DNA of 64,000 bases from Zancudomyces culisetae (GCA_001969505.1 LSSK01000190.1:21190-85189), one strand, 5' to 3'; shown: positions 33,819 through 46,936, counted from the stretch's first letter. The notes: generated from the sequence alone by a model not told the origin. Translations and numbers: made by a program.

Positions 33819-34721
33819 TAGGTGGGGGGGGGGTGGGTCACTCTATTTTTAGTTTACTATCTAGCTTTTGCTTTTACTATTTTTTTAATTCTAATATTGT
33901 TATTTTTAGATGCTGGTTGGTTAGCAGGGTGGCTAGAACTTAATGTTATCGCCTAATGTAGTGGTTTGTAAACATGCATTTATGGCCATGTAAATAAAAG
34001 ATCACTAATTTTTCTTGATCAAAAGCAAAAAAAAAAACGCTGGGTGTACAACTAACTGGCTTTGAGTAGAAGGGGGTAGTGTAAACTGGCATGTTAATTC
34101 AGCACCGAGCTTCTATGGCTGAAAAGGTGATGGTTATGACATTTGAGTTTTGAGTTTTGAGTTTTGAGTTTTGGAATAGTTTTGGGCATTCAAAATACTT
34201 TTTCGGTGCAGAATGACGAGTGTATGCGGAGAAGAAAAGGGATAAAACATAGAGGTTGAGATCGTGTCAGTCTCAAAAATCGTTTGTGCTAGAAATCAAG
34301 AGGGTTGTCAGGTACAATTTTCAAGTGCCAGGACATAGCAAATTAAATGCGCCAGAGCTAGTAGGAATAAACTCTAAACCCTCGTGCTTAAAACTAAAAT
34401 GCAATAATTGATCATGACACCGTGGATGCAAATTAGATTTTTATATTATGTGATGAACGGATGAAATAGTGTTAGTGGTAATAAAAATCCATTTATCCGC
34501 TTTATTTGGCCATTGATTGAGGGATAAGCTCAATAGTTAAAGAAGAATAAAGATAAAGTGGAGTAATTCAAAGCATAAAGAAAATGGAGATAGGAGAAAG
34601 AAAGGGTGTTAAGAAAACAAGAAATAGGAAATAGGAAAAAAAATAGAATGAAAGAAAGAATAAAGGGAGGGGGGGCTTGTGGATACTACAGAGAGTGATG
34701 AAAGCTGGAGTAAAGATTTGT
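33819..34721. other. Convergent intergenic region after the CAP gene
   Basis: The 0.9-kb spacer between the ends of the CAP gene and CDC3 includes a G10 tract (33834-33843), a G7 tract (34669-34675), a heptamer repeat (34142-34174) and a purine-rich stretch around 34575-34675. No gene is seen. Confidence 0.55.
34142..34174 (+). repeat. Heptanucleotide tandem repeat (TTTTGAG), about 4.5 copies
   Basis: Consecutive TTTTGAG units in convergent intergenic DNA, with a truncated first unit and a TTTTGG end. Confidence 0.85.
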
Positions 34722-36027
34722 TTATAATGAGAACAAGCCTCTCTTTTGCTTTTTATCAATCGGTGTCACAGGTCGGTTTGTAGACATGAGCTTCTTCTTC
34801 TTTTCTTCCAACTCAATGCGTTGTTTTTCTAGATTCACCTTCATTTCCTTGTGGCGGGCATAAAGTTCTTCTTCTGATTGCTTGAGTTTTGTTTCTTTCT
34901 CCTGGACCTTTTGTTGGAAGACAGCGTTCATTTCTGCCTCCATTTTCTGCATCTTAAGATCATGGAGTCTGCGCTCCTCCTCCAAATAAGCAGCTGGGTT
35001 GTATTCGCGGAATACAGTATTGTCTTGAACATGCCCCATGGTGAACAGTTTCTGTGAGCGATGGTTCTCGTAGAGAACAGTATCAGTGGCATCTTTCAAT
35101 TCGTTCATGTGAGTACAAATCAACATGCGACGGAGCTTGACAAAGTCATTATGGGATTCATTATCGACCTCAATAAGTCCCCAAGGATACTTGCGTCCAC
35201 GAACTGTCTTTCCAGAATCGTTTTCATAGCTCTTGTCGCTGCCTATAACAGCAAATGGGATCTTGGCAAGCATGTCCTTGCAGTCAGCGACAGTTTCTGC
35301 ATCGTCAAGAGGATCCCAGTTTGGCTTAAAGATTTGAATTTGGTGGTAGTTGATATCGGCCATAACTCGAGATTTGAAACCTGTAAGCTCATCCTGGGTC
35401 AAGGTGTCAGACTTTGGGATTACAGGAATAAGATTAACTTTGGTGTGCAGTCGCTTCATGAATTCGATATCAATGGCTCTGAGCGAATGACCTGTTGGTT
35501 TGATGAAATATATCAACGCATCAATTCGATTGTCTGTTATCTTGTTCTTGATTACTCGGTTTTCCTGTCCCAAAAACGCATCGAACCTTGACTCTATGTT
35601 CTCCAAAATTGGCTTCCAGTTTTCCTCGTTGTTGATACTGTTGCCGAACCCTGGAGTATCCACCACTGTCAACCGCAGCTTGACTCCTCCTTCCTGTATT
35701 TCTGCACCCATTGATGTTATCTCAACTCCTGTTTGCGCATCTACGACTGTTTCCTCCTTTATTGGGAAGATTTTTGTTTCAAACAAAGTGTTGATCAGTG
35801 TCGATTTTCCTATTCCTGCCTCACCTATTTCATATTTTCATCAGTAGCTGTTATTTTGTGTTTCTCAAAGTATTAGACCCAGACGGAGTTATTAACATTA
35901 TTCTCTTACCTACTACCATGAGTGTGAAGGTGAAACCTCTCTTAATAGATTTGCGGTGAACTTGGTTTGGGAGATTGGCAAAGCCTACATACCCTTGTAG
36001 CTTCTTTTTTTGATTGCTCGCTTCCAT
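34722..36027 (-). CDS. CDC3: Septin Cdc3
   Basis: Septin GTPase of the bud-neck ring. Exons 36027-35910 and 35824-34722 give 406 aa. The N-terminal [20 protein letters not shown] block includes the basic lipid-binding helix; the P-loop GEAGIGKST (40-48) is completed across the intron; G3 is DTPGFG; G4 reads PKSD; the septin unique element ends in [14 protein letters not shown]. The C-terminal coiled coil has [18 protein letters not shown] and [13 protein letters not shown], which match Cdc3 specifically rather than Cdc10, Cdc11 or Cdc12. It lacks most of the long N-terminal extension of S. cerevisiae Cdc3 (520 aa). The start is ATG 36027, with only ten codons before the conserved YVGFAN. Confidence 0.92.
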
Positions 36028-36502
36028 TGCTTCACTACTGTGTTTTCAAATTTACTTTTACGGCTATCTAATCTGCGGTTTTAGGTGGTTTCTACCCAAT
36101 GTAGCTTACCTTTATTGCTTATTTTTAGTTCCGCAAAAAAAAATACTTTAACCAAATTCTAGACTTGGAATTATACTTGAAGAAACAAAATCTTTTAAGA
36201 GAGTATAAAATAAATTAAAATATACTTTCCAGATTTATTAATATGTAATTTTGTCGATTAAATTCTATCTTTATCTGTCAATAAAACCACCATGCTTCAA
36301 TACATAAATAACAAGAAAAATATCTATTATAAATGGTAAATAAATCAGAAACAAATGCAGTAATTAAAAAAAAAGAAAAGGGAAATGGTGTAAAATGTTA
36401 GGAACTGGGAAACAGTTTTGATTTTCAAAGGAAAAGACGAGTGGTTAACCACCACAATTTCTGTTTATTATTTGATTTTTACTTTTACTTTTATTTTATT
36501 TT

Positions 36503-36550
36503 ATTTTTATTTTTATTTTTATTTTTATTTTTATTTTTATTTTTATTTTT
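36503..36550 (+). repeat. (TTTTTA)n microsatellite
   Basis: About eight TTTTTA hexamers lie within a longer T-rich tract about 0.5 kb upstream of the CDC3 start. Confidence 0.85.
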
Positions 36551-37345
36551 GTTTTCGCTTGTTTGAGTAATCGTTAGTAAAAAATTTTTTTTTCATTAGT
36601 TGCAAGGTTTTTGTACAAAAATACAACCCCACCTGAAAGACAGGGTTTTGTTTTTTCACTAAATGGGCTTTTTATGAAAGTAGCCAAAAAGAGCAGCGAA
36701 GGAAACACATGTATGCTAAGAGATACAAACAAATCTCGAAATAGTCACTAGATGCAGTGTTGTTTTTATGTAGCCTGGGCTAAGGCAGAATATCGGTATT
36801 TGAGACACCAGAAAGTATGAGGAGGGGAGGGGCGGAATTAGAAAAAAACACTGGTGAAGGCCGTAAATCATGATGAGTTTTAAGGAACCAATATACATAA
36901 CCCCATCTAGCAATTTAATTTTTTTTTTCCTTTCTGGCACAAAAACTGTAGTCATAACCAAAATACTGCCCTATAGCCAGCACAAAATAAGACCTATACC
37001 ATTAGAACTAATACCCAAAGCATACGACGCCTGTATTTTGTACTGATTTGTTTATTTTTATTACTAAATCTCCGCTTCTTTTATGTTTGCTTTTATATAA
37101 TACTCTATCCACAAATATTCAATTGGAATTATCCCAAGTTGTACTAGCTTGGGAAAATAAAGCCGAGCAAGGCTGCATAGGCATCAAAATGTGAGGATTG
37201 AATAAACTTGGGATTTATAGACATCCTATTAGATGGTTTCTTTTTATTCGCTGGCTTAATATTTTTATCTTTATTTTTGCTTTTGCTTTTGCCATTGTTT
37301 TTGTTTTTGTTTGTGTTTGCGTTTGCGTTGATTTCGGCGCTAAAT

Positions 37346-37384
37346 TTGACTTGACTTGACTTGATTTGATTTGATTTGATTTGA
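37346..37384 (+). repeat. Pentanucleotide repeat (TTGAC)3(TTGAT)4
   Basis: Two related pentamers in tandem, TTGAC then TTGAT, suggest a point change spread by slippage. Neighbouring TTTTTGC/TTTTTGT repeats lie at about 37274-37325. Confidence 0.85.
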
Positions 37385-38465
37385 AATTCAGTTGGATTTA
37401 TTCTACTTTTCCCCCCCATTCGTTAACTACTAAAACCAGAATAAATTGTCCACACTATACTTATCCCCTTTGCACCATTTTTAAAGGTCCCTTTGTTTTC
37501 TTTTCTTTTTTTGGGCACAAGATTTTCCTTATTTCTATTGGCTGGTAAATGTGTTCTCATTTAAAACCCGTTTATAGTGTTCTGACCACCAACAAAATCC
37601 ACCGATTTTTCTTTATAGCAGAGTAAAACAAAATAAAGTAAAAAGTGTTTATATATTATGTAGTACCATCAGCTCACTCCAATTAAAACCAGCTTATGAC
37701 ATTTCCCCCTCCCCTCGCCAACCCTCCTCCATGCGAACCGTACTGTCCTTAGCCCATTTATTTCCTCCTCTAATACATCTAAAGGCTAATCTAGGCAATA
37801 AATAAGAACTGCTTAAGGGTTCACAAAAGGTTATATATCCCTTGTTCATTTCTCCTACTGGCTCACAAACAATTCACATGTATACCCTGATCTATCCTCA
37901 ATAACTTGTGTATATTTCATTTCCATATTTTGTCCCTATTCTTTATAGATACGAGAACATAGAATTTGCGAAATACTTGCACCTACAAATAATTTTGAAC
38001 CCTTACTTTTCGAACTTGTATTGTTCAGTTACACCTGCTGCCATTTAGCCACAAAAAAAATGTAATAGAATAATAATAGCTGATCAGGGCCGTAAGAAAT
38101 GTAGTACTGTTTAGTTACTGTCTACGTTTGAATGATATTCTTTGACTTTTTACCAATTACCCTCAAAGGTATTGGTTTATGGTCCCATAAATCAAATTGT
38201 ATCAATAAATGCTATACACTTATACATGCCTCAACTACTTGCCATTTCAAAAAATTAAAGTACGCTAGATCCTAAATTCTTGGATCAACTTTCGACATTT
38301 TTTTTTCCATGTACACACTCCAAAAAATTTAATCTAAATACACAAAAATTAACAAAAAATAAACTTTTATTCAAAAGTATTAGTACACAAGAGATTTGGA
38401 TATTTTTCCAGTTCTATACGGCGATTGTAACACTTGAAATAAACCAAGACACATAAAAGAGGATA

Positions 38466-39096
38466 ATGATCAAGGTTTTTAATTCCAGCGGAAGATTTAT
38501 CCCGAAACGGTATATTCGATACAACATTTCCATGATTCTGAAGGAACTAGGACTAGAAGAATACTCGGTTGGTGTAAAATTCACAACCAATGACGAAATT
38601 GCATATATTCGTTCCGCCTACTATACAAAGGATAATGCTAGTCCCACGGATATTTTGTCGTTTAGATTTAATGATGTAAGTTTAAACATTCCATAAATTC
38701 ACTATATGTTCGGACGAAGGCGATAGAGAGACAGGTGAGGTGTGGTATGAATGATATTTAACAAATGATTAGAGATGAAAAATTATTGCAACTCTTGTGA
38801 AGAAATTTTTTGTTTTGAAAATTGCATAGTTTACAAGCCCGCGACAGATTCAGCAGACAAAAGATATACTAGAGATTAAAGATTTAGGAAACATGTACAT
38901 AAGTCCAGAGCACGCCAAAATCAAGCACGCTGAAGGGACAAGAGCAAACATGATTGACATAACAAACAAACTACTGATCCATGGAATACTACATTTATTT
39001 GGATACGACCACAAAAGCGAAGAGGAATATATCGAAATGAGTAAAATAGAAGATAAACTAAATAAAATGTTTGCTATTATTGTGACATCTTGTTAA
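38466..39096 (+). CDS. YBEY: YbeY-type endoribonuclease
   Basis: Metal-dependent RNase family that matures rRNA in bacteria and acts in mitochondria or plastids in eukaryotes. Exons 38466-38675 and 38830-39096 give 158 aa. Signatures are [10 protein letters not shown] before the intron, ISPEHAKI, and the zinc motif [11 protein letters not shown] with His121, His125 and His131. The intron has GTAAGT and CATAG ends and sits exactly between DILSFRFND and the central loop. An N-terminal presequence is not obvious; the first residues already match the family start. S. cerevisiae has no clear homolog as far as I know, while many other fungi do. The last 20 bp of the coding region overlap the end of ACO1 on the other strand. 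Confidence 0.9.
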
Positions 39097-41603
39097 GAGC
39101 AGAACCAGCCTTGAACCATTCAATTTGGTTTTCGTTGAAGGTATGGTTGACTTTGAATTCAACAGGTTTGCTACCATCCTTGCGGTTAAGGCGGATGGTG
39201 AGTTGTTGGCCTGGCTTGAAGTTAGACTCAAGGCCGACAATATCAATGCGGTCATCAGGGCGAATCAATTCATAATCGGCTGGGTTGGCGAAGGTAAGAG
39301 GCAGAACACCTTGCTTCTTGAGATTGGTTTCGTGGATACGAGCAAAGGATTTGACAAGGACAGCTACACCACCAAGGTGGCGGACTTCAAGAGCGGCATG
39401 CTCGCGAGATGAGCCTTCACCGTAGTTCTCGTCACCAATAACAACCCAAGGCAATCCTTGGGCCTTGTAGTAGCGGGCAGTTGCAGGAACGGCATCCCAC
39501 TTATTGGTCAGCTGGTTGCGGACCTTGTTTGCCTCGCCGTTTTCAGCGTTGATGGCACCAATCAACATGTTGTTGGAGATGTTGTCAAGGTGACCTCTGA
39601 ATTTGAGCCAAGGACCAGCCATGGAAATGTGGTCAGTAGTACATTTGCCCTTGGTCTTGATCAAGACAGCAGCGTTGGTGTAGTCCTTTCCAGACCATTT
39701 GGCGAATGGCTCAAGAAGCTGCAATCTGTTTGATGTTGGGCTGACCTTTACGTTCACTGTAGAGCGAGCTTCGAGTGCTGGTGGTGCTTGGTAGGTATCT
39801 TCACCCAAGTCAAATCCTTTGCTGGGCAATTCCTTACCAGCTGGTGGTGTGAACTTGAATGGCTTTCCGGATGGGGTGTCGAGAGAGTCAGTGAGAGGGT
39901 TGAAGTGCAAGGAGCCTCCGAACACCATAGCAGTGACAATTTCTGGGGATGCTACAAAGGCGTGTGTGGCTGGGTTTCCATCGTTTCTGCCAGTGAAGTT
40001 ACGGTTGTATGAGGTTACAATGGTGTTTGGTGTTCCCTTTTCAACATCACTACGGTCCCATTGACCGATACATGGTCCACAAGCGTTGGCCAAAACAACA
40101 CCTCCGGCTTCACGGAAGGTCTCCAACAATCCATCACGCTCAGTGGTGGCTCTTACTTGTTCTGATCCTGGTGTGATTGTGAATCCAGACTTGGCCTTCA
40201 AGCCAGCATCCAAGGCCTGGCGAGCCAATGAAGCGGCACGGGTCATGTCTTCGTATGAACTGTTTGTGCATGATCCAATCAGACCAACGGACATCTTTTC
40301 TGGCCAGTTGTTCTTGATTGCTGTTTCCTTCATCTTGGAAATTGGTGTCATCAAGTCGGGTGTGAATGGTCCGTTGATTCTTGGCTCCAACTTGGACAAG
40401 TCGATTTCAATCACCTGGTCGTATTGGTGACCCTCATCAGGTGTCAAGTGGTGGGAGAATGCCCTGGATGCATCAGCAATTGCTGCTCTGCTAGTTGCTC
40501 TCAAATATCTGTCCATACTTTCGGTGTATGGGAACATAGATGTAGTTGCTCCAATTTCAGCTCCCATGTTACAGATGGTTCCCATACCTGTGGCTGAAAT
40601 ACCATCAACTCCTGGTCCAAAGTATTCGACGATGGCTCCAGTTCCTCCCTTAACTGTCAAGATACCTGCAACTTCCAAAATCACATCCTTTGGTGATGCC
40701 CATCCTTGCAACTTACCTGTAAGTTTGATTCCAATTGTCTTGGGGCATTTGAGTTCCCATGGAATTCCTGCCATAACGTCTACTGCATCAGCTCCTCCTA
40801 CTCCGACTGCCACGGCACCCAATCCTCCGGCATTTGGTGTGTGTGAGTCTGTTCCAATGATCAAGGCTCCTGGGAATGCATAGTTTTCTATTACAATCTG
40901 ATGGATGATTCCTGAACCTGGCTTCCAGAATCCCAATCCGTATTTCGCGCATGCTGTCTGCAAGAAGTCGTATACTTCTCCGTTGACATCCTTTGCTACC
41001 TTTAGATCCTCTATGCCATTAACCTTGGCTTGAATCAAGTGATCGCAGTGCACTGAAGATGGAACTGCTACCTCTGGCATTCCTGCTGACATAAACTGGA
41101 GGATTGCCATTTGTGCTGTTGCATCCTGGCACACCACTCTGTCTGGTCTCAACTTCAGGTATGATTCTCCTCTAACTATATCTTGATTTGCTGCATCATC
41201 CAAGTGACCATAAACGATCTTTTCGGACAAGGCCAAAGGTCTTCCCAGTCTATTTTTTTCGTGTTTTATAGATGTTTGAGATGGGTTATTTAATTAGATA
41301 AATGCTAGTAACTAACCTCTTGCGTACAGTTGCAATATTTTCATCGATTTTTTTATAGTTAATGAACTTGTTCTTCTCAAGTCTCGACATCGAAACCTGT
41401 TGGGGTATTGTTGCAAAGCCCTTCTGGCCGACTACGCCATTGCGCAATCCCAATACACCACTCTTCTATATTGAATTAATAGTTTTTTGTTACTTTTGGT
41501 GTCCACATCTTGTGCACATCTAAACACCCGCTTATTTCTTTTGGCCGTCCTGTTATGCTATTCTTACCTTGATTGCTGAATTTACTGAAGCCTTGGAAAA
41601 CAT
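39077..41603 (-). CDS. ACO1: Mitochondrial aconitase
   Basis: Interconverts citrate and isocitrate in the TCA cycle; the yeast enzyme also binds mitochondrial DNA. Exons 41603-41568, 41465-41317 and 41249-39077 give 785 aa. The first 30 residues ([12 protein letters not shown] plus [12 protein letters not shown]) form a mitochondrial presequence and are split by intron 1 after codon 12. [4Fe-4S] ligands lie in [13 protein letters not shown] and in [23 protein letters not shown] and [12 protein letters not shown] are swivel-domain landmarks. Codon use is C/G-richer and more regular than in neighbouring genes, as expected for a highly expressed protein. Length matches S. cerevisiae Aco1 (778 aa). 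Confidence 0.97.
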
Positions 41604-43538
41604 CTCTTTTATACCAAACCCTTACTGGAATTCCAATATTGTTTTCAAATTAGTATATCAACAAATACTGTGCCAATATAATTAATATTTGAATTAAAAG
41701 CGTATATTGTCTTTAAAATTTTTTTTGTCTCCACAGCATATATATATTTTTTATCCGCTTTAAAACATTTTGCAATTTCTAAATATCATTTGAGGCTAAT
41801 TGCTAATCTCCAAATCAATTAAACTAACAATCTCCTCACAACTTTCAAAAGCTCCACTAGATTTTAAGATGTAATACTTTTCTCGCTTCAGCCTATAGCA
41901 GATTTGTAACACTTTTTTTTTTCCAGCTCCTTTACCACCCCTCCCTCTTTATTCGTTTCTCAAAATTACCTAAAATTCTATTTTATTTTACTTTATTTTA
42001 TTCCACTTTTTTCGTCCGTCTGCTTTTTCTCGATTATTTTTTTTTTGTCTTTTCATTCATCCTCACAGCCTGCACTGGGAAGAGCAGCAATCAATAAATT
42101 GTGTTCAAACAGGTACATTGATAAAATCCAGCTAATTACTGGCTCGGTTTTTGGTGTAAGTGCTTAAAATACGCATCTGTTTCATTGCTCGTGTTTTTTT
42201 TTTCGTTTGAAAATTTTTTTTCTCATCCAAGCTGGGGATTTGATTAATGTTATCAGTTCTTTTAAATAAGAAAGATAAAGATGCTCAAATTTCAGAGAGG
42301 GGAGGGGGATTGGCTTGTGACAAATTCGGGGAACTACTGCTCTTTGTGATATCTAGCCTATCCCACCACTTGTGAAAAAGTAAAACAAAAATTAAAAAAC
42401 TAAAAATGATCTCTTGTGCTCTGCAATTATCTTGAGTCATACTACGCCTGCAACATTCCCCCCCCCCACCTAGTATAACAGATACTTGGCTTATCTAAAC
42501 CAATTAGTTATCGTCGATATTTGCTCTCAGCACACTGTTTTTTTAAAGTTTAATCTACTGCGCGCTTGGTAAAACAGCACTATATTACATCATTTCTGTA
42601 TGAACACAGACCTTTGAGCCCATCCTTCTACGAGTATGTGAGAAAGATAATACTGGCATCAAAGAGGAGACAAAAAGTTTTAAAGCTGTCTTCAAAATAT
42701 AACATTTATCTGGTACAACAATGTTCTAGTACTGCCTTATACGTAGTTCTTGTGTGTACACGGATAAGTCTGTATTCTTTCTATCTTTTGTATACCAGAT
42801 AAGTTGTAATCTGTATTGTTCTTTAGCCAATATAACACTAAGCTGTATGCAATAATTGTTCCAACAAGTCGATCATATTCTCAATGTGCCTGGAATTCTT
42901 TTTTGGCTAGCACCATCCAAAAATCGTTATCAATTCAGAGTTGATTTGGGAAAGAAAAAGTAGTGCAAATTTGACATATTGCTTGTTTATCGGGCCAATA
43001 AAAGATATATTAATGGTTACACTTTTTATCAAGTCATTTTTATTAGCTAGAATAGTTTTTGTAGGCGAATGGAGTCGTAGCTAAAGCATTGACAAATTTG
43101 CAAACAGCACATGATCCAGTTAGCCCGAAAAGTAGTTACACGTTCAAATATGGATCTTTTCTGGAAATGCTGTCCTAGCAATTATTTGGTACAAAACCGT
43201 GAAAAAAAATATAAAAAAGTGTATACACATGTATTGTAGCATGGTGGCATTAATAGTGAGTTTGTATACAGACACAGAAAAAGCGCGTGAAATGTATAGT
43301 TATGCGGACATTCATCCTGTAGAAACGTGTGAAGCGTACTATAGCAGTGTATAGGTTTAAACTATTTATCCCCACCCCTCCTTCTTCCGTCACTTACTGC
43401 ACCTACAGTATAATCACAAACCCGAGTTGCACAAAAAAAGTGTGATAATGATAAATCTTGAAATAATTTATTTTTTATTAGGAAAAAAGTGGTATACATT
43501 CATTAAGACATTGACCATTGTAAAAAGACAGTATGTTT
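41604..43538. other. Intergenic region between CDC45 and ACO1, 1.9 kb
   Basis: ACO1 upstream region plus CDC45 3' flank. It has T-rich tracts close to the ACO1 start and a C10 tract (42458-42467). A frame at 42566-42802 is not conserved in appearance. No gene is called. Confidence 0.5.
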
Positions 43539-46076
43539 TTATAAATGCTTGCGCAATTTATCAATAAAAGTTTTAAATTTAGATTCAGTGATGGAAACTA
43601 TACATGTATCAAAATAAGAGTTTGTAATCTCTGCACCACAGTCAGTGGCAGAAAGCTCAAATATGAGTCCAAACTTATTTCTTAAATCCCCAGAATAAGT
43701 CGAGGTAGATGGGGGTAGCTGAGCAGAGGCATGATACTCCGGAGGGGTTAAACCAAACACCGTGTATGCTAAGCTTTGCGGATCATAATAAGCGAGAATA
43801 AACGGGAGTTTGGCATGAGCTGGATTTCCGTGATTCTATTATAGTACATGTTATTTTTGAAATATTAGCTTCGATTAATAAAGTATGAAATGCAGATTGT
43901 CGAGTTTATGATAAGATTAGAAGTTTTACTTACACGTAGTGCATCAATAAGCAAGTTTCCTAATTGAATCAGCATCAGATGACTTTCAGATGATAAAAGA
44001 GAAGATGTAGAAGTAGACGAAAACGGAAGGTTAATGACAGCCAGGCGAAATTTGGATAGCGTTTTTACAAGCTTTTGATCGAGCATGGAACATGCAAGGT
44101 CCACAAGTGACTGTTGTGTTTTCAATGCACAAGAGAGACCAGTATGAAGAACATTTAGATTCGCCAAGCAGTCGTATGCTTTGTAAAATGCCACCTTCCA
44201 ATCCGCCACAACAGTAGAGTCGATCAGGAGTGCGTTTGAAACACATACATGATCAGCAGCGCTAATGGGCGGCATCTTCCAGCCATAAGTGCGGACAAAG
44301 CTATTAAACATGGCGTTTTCCAGATTGTAGTCGCTGGAAACACGATCCCATCGCACAGGAAGCTCGCTTTTAAGCTTTGGATCAAGATGTGTATACGATT
44401 GCTGGATCTCAGAAATTGCTAAACCAAGTTTTGCGATCACCAAGCGAAATACCGATTTTCCTCGCGCTGACCATGTGCCTAAACGACTAACAATAAACGA
44501 TGAATATTGCATGGAATTTTCAAGTGACCAGTGTCGCAACATAAAAAATCTAAATTCCTCGCTAGGTTGGATTGAACAGGTGGGTTGTTTGGAATTCATT
44601 ATCAGCTTTGATGATGTCGATAAATCAACAGCTATTTGCTCACCATTGCCGCTGTTGTTACCGCTACCTGGAACCGAAGAGTCGTTTAGTTGTGCTACAG
44701 TATCCGAGATACTATTTACTACCAATTGGTACCCCTCTTCATCTATTTGCTCGCTGATATACTGTGTAGTTAGCCCTAGTATGGCCCACCATACCGTATC
44801 CATGCCTTGAGGTTTTCCCATCTGCTCCAAAATTTGGTAGGCAGTTATGGCCGCCGATTGGCCATAATACTGCCCCTGTGAATAGTACTCCGCTATTATC
44901 GCTTGTGCTTCATCCCGTTCCTTTCTTCGCTCACTCCTTTGTTTCTGTTGTTTTATGAAGTCTTCTGCCTAAAAATATATTTTTTATCACTAAATGAATC
45001 CCGTACCCCTCCCCCTAATACTTGTACAGTATTTTGTTCGTACTTACTATTTCATTTGTATCTTTGAGCTTTTTCCTGGTATGCCTATCCTCTCCATCAA
45101 ACTCTTCCTCCCCCTCCCCCTCCCCCTCTTGAGCCCCATTCTCGGCTTCTTCTTGATCGTTAAACTAGTTTTTGGTTACACATGCTTTCTTTAATTTTTA
45201 CATCCTCTCAAAGCAACTTTGGATGCATTTTTCCCGTGTTATTGGGTATCAACACGAAGTTTTTAAAACTATCCTCCGTAAGTATCTGATTTATACATAT
45301 ATATACCAATGAATGATATCCTAGTGGTTACCTCTAGATAATTAAATGCTGTTTTAAGTTTTTCTTCTTCGTCTAGATCACCGTCATCAAATACTAGAAC
45401 CTATTTCAATTTATTGTCATGTTATTAGTACTCTGTTAAAAACAATATACAAAGTTTGTTTCTTACGTTTTCATTCCAGTAAATATTATACAAATTGTAT
45501 GGTCTATGGTTGTCTATGATTATAACTGTAACATTCTCCCGTATTTCAATCTTTTCTTGAATGTCTATAGATCCGCCACAGTTAATCATCACGATTGTTT
45601 GCAGCTATTTCGTATTCGTTGTTTATAAGAGGAAGCGTTACATTTTAAGCAAAAAAAAATTAAAAGTAAAAAAGTCACTAATATACCTCAAAGTACTAAT
45701 ACTGGTTACCTCTTCGTTGCCAACAATCAAGTTTTCATTACAGCTGACAATGTCACGAACGGATCTCACTGGAACAATTTTGTAACTTATGAAATCTTGT
45801 CTCAGCAGAGTCTATGCATTTAAACATTTTTTTTTTGTTTTCTTCGCTTTGAATACATATTAAAAAGTATAACTTCTTCGAGCTAGATATAATAAACTAC
45901 TAGTAATGAACTCTAGCACTCACTGTTAGTATTCGCAACCCACACAACGCATCAGTGTCATTAGCCACTAAAAATAATACACTACACACCCCTAGTCCCG
46001 ATCTTATTGCATTGGCCGAACCTTCGATTATCTTTTTATATCCTTGCTCAAATTGCTCTGCTGTTATGTACACCAT
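43539..46076 (-). CDS. CDC45: Cdc45, replicative helicase (CMG) subunit
   Basis: Cdc45 joins Mcm2-7 and GINS to form the CMG helicase. Seven exons (46076-45924, 45811-45710, 45604-45467, 45400-45332, 45164-45048, 44968-43934, 43835-43539) join in frame to 636 aa; S. cerevisiae Cdc45 has 650. The start MVYITAEQFEQGY is typical. The DHH-like N-terminal region has VANDTDALCGLRILT, VINCGG-type MINCGGSIDI and IIIDNHRPYNLYN. Exon 5 encodes the acidic linker with a GEGEGE repeat. The large exon carries AKLGLAISEIQQSYTHLD and WKMPPISAADHV; the last exon has the C-terminal PAHAKLPFILAYYD block. It is the most intron-rich gene in the window. Confidence 0.94.
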
Positions 46077-46936
46077 ATTTTTTCATTTCATTCTCGCTTG
46101 AATTCTATCACTTTTGTTATTAAAGAAGAAATACTTCATTGCTGATCAACCAACCTGCTTTAAATCCATTTTTCGCTCCTGTAAACTTGAGAAATAATTG
46201 GTTGCTATTATTTACTTTTTGAATTTCCAAACAAACACACGCAAACAAGATTTGGAGAAAAAAAAAGCCATATTTCATAGCGCTCACCAGCTAGATACCA
46301 GAAAAACAGTTGATTTCACTACGTGTATGGCCACTTGACTTGGAGAAAAAATAATTTATTTTTTCATTTGATTTTGATTTTAATTTTGAGCTTGTCTGTC
46401 CCATGTTAAGAATGCATTATCACAATACAATAAAAACACTTGCACACGTCAACGCAGACTAAGAAATTGTGTACATGTACTTGGTAGTGTATGCATACCG
46501 GTTTAGCGGCTGACATCTTCTGATATGCACTAGCAGCCTACTCATCCTCGCAAATACGTGGAATCTGTTGCAGGAGAATTCAAACCAAATCTAAAACCGC
46601 TCACCCCATCAACCTTGTGACACCATTTTCTTTGGTGCACTTTCTCCCTTATTAATAATCATTGTCAAAAGCAATTTGTGTATATGCTTCTTTTTATTAA
46701 CAAACTAGCGCTACAGGCTGTTTTTAAGTCTGAAATTCACTGTTTTAATAATTCCAAAAAATTTTACTCAAAAATATAGAAACCTTTTTATGCGAATAAA
46801 AAAATTAGATACATATTTGGTTGATATTTCGTTCATTAGCAGAACAAAAATAAAAGATAATTATAAAAAAGATAATTATAAAGCTCCAATTGAGTAATTA
46901 TTCTCCAACTAAATCTTGGAAATAAATCGAAGGATA
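46077..46936. other. Divergent promoter region between CDC45 and the U2AF small subunit gene
   Basis: The 860-bp AT-rich intergenic region controls two divergent genes. No repeat or RNA gene is seen. An A/T-rich TTATAAAAAAGATAATTA stretch lies just before the U2AF start. Confidence 0.5.

Larger units (their letters stand above)
36028..38465. other. Divergent intergenic region between CDC3 and YBEY, 2.4 kb
   Basis: AT-rich promoter region with two simple-repeat zones (36503-36550, 37346-37384) and a C7 tract (37411-37417). A 91-codon minus-strand frame at 37144-37419 is generated mainly by simple repeats and is not called. Confidence 0.55.

Noticed and set aside
37144-37419. 91-codon minus-strand frame rich in Asn, Lys and Ser
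   Set aside because: Most of it is the translation of TTGAC/TTGAT and TTTTTG simple repeats. Only the last ~30 residues look non-repetitive and these match nothing I know.
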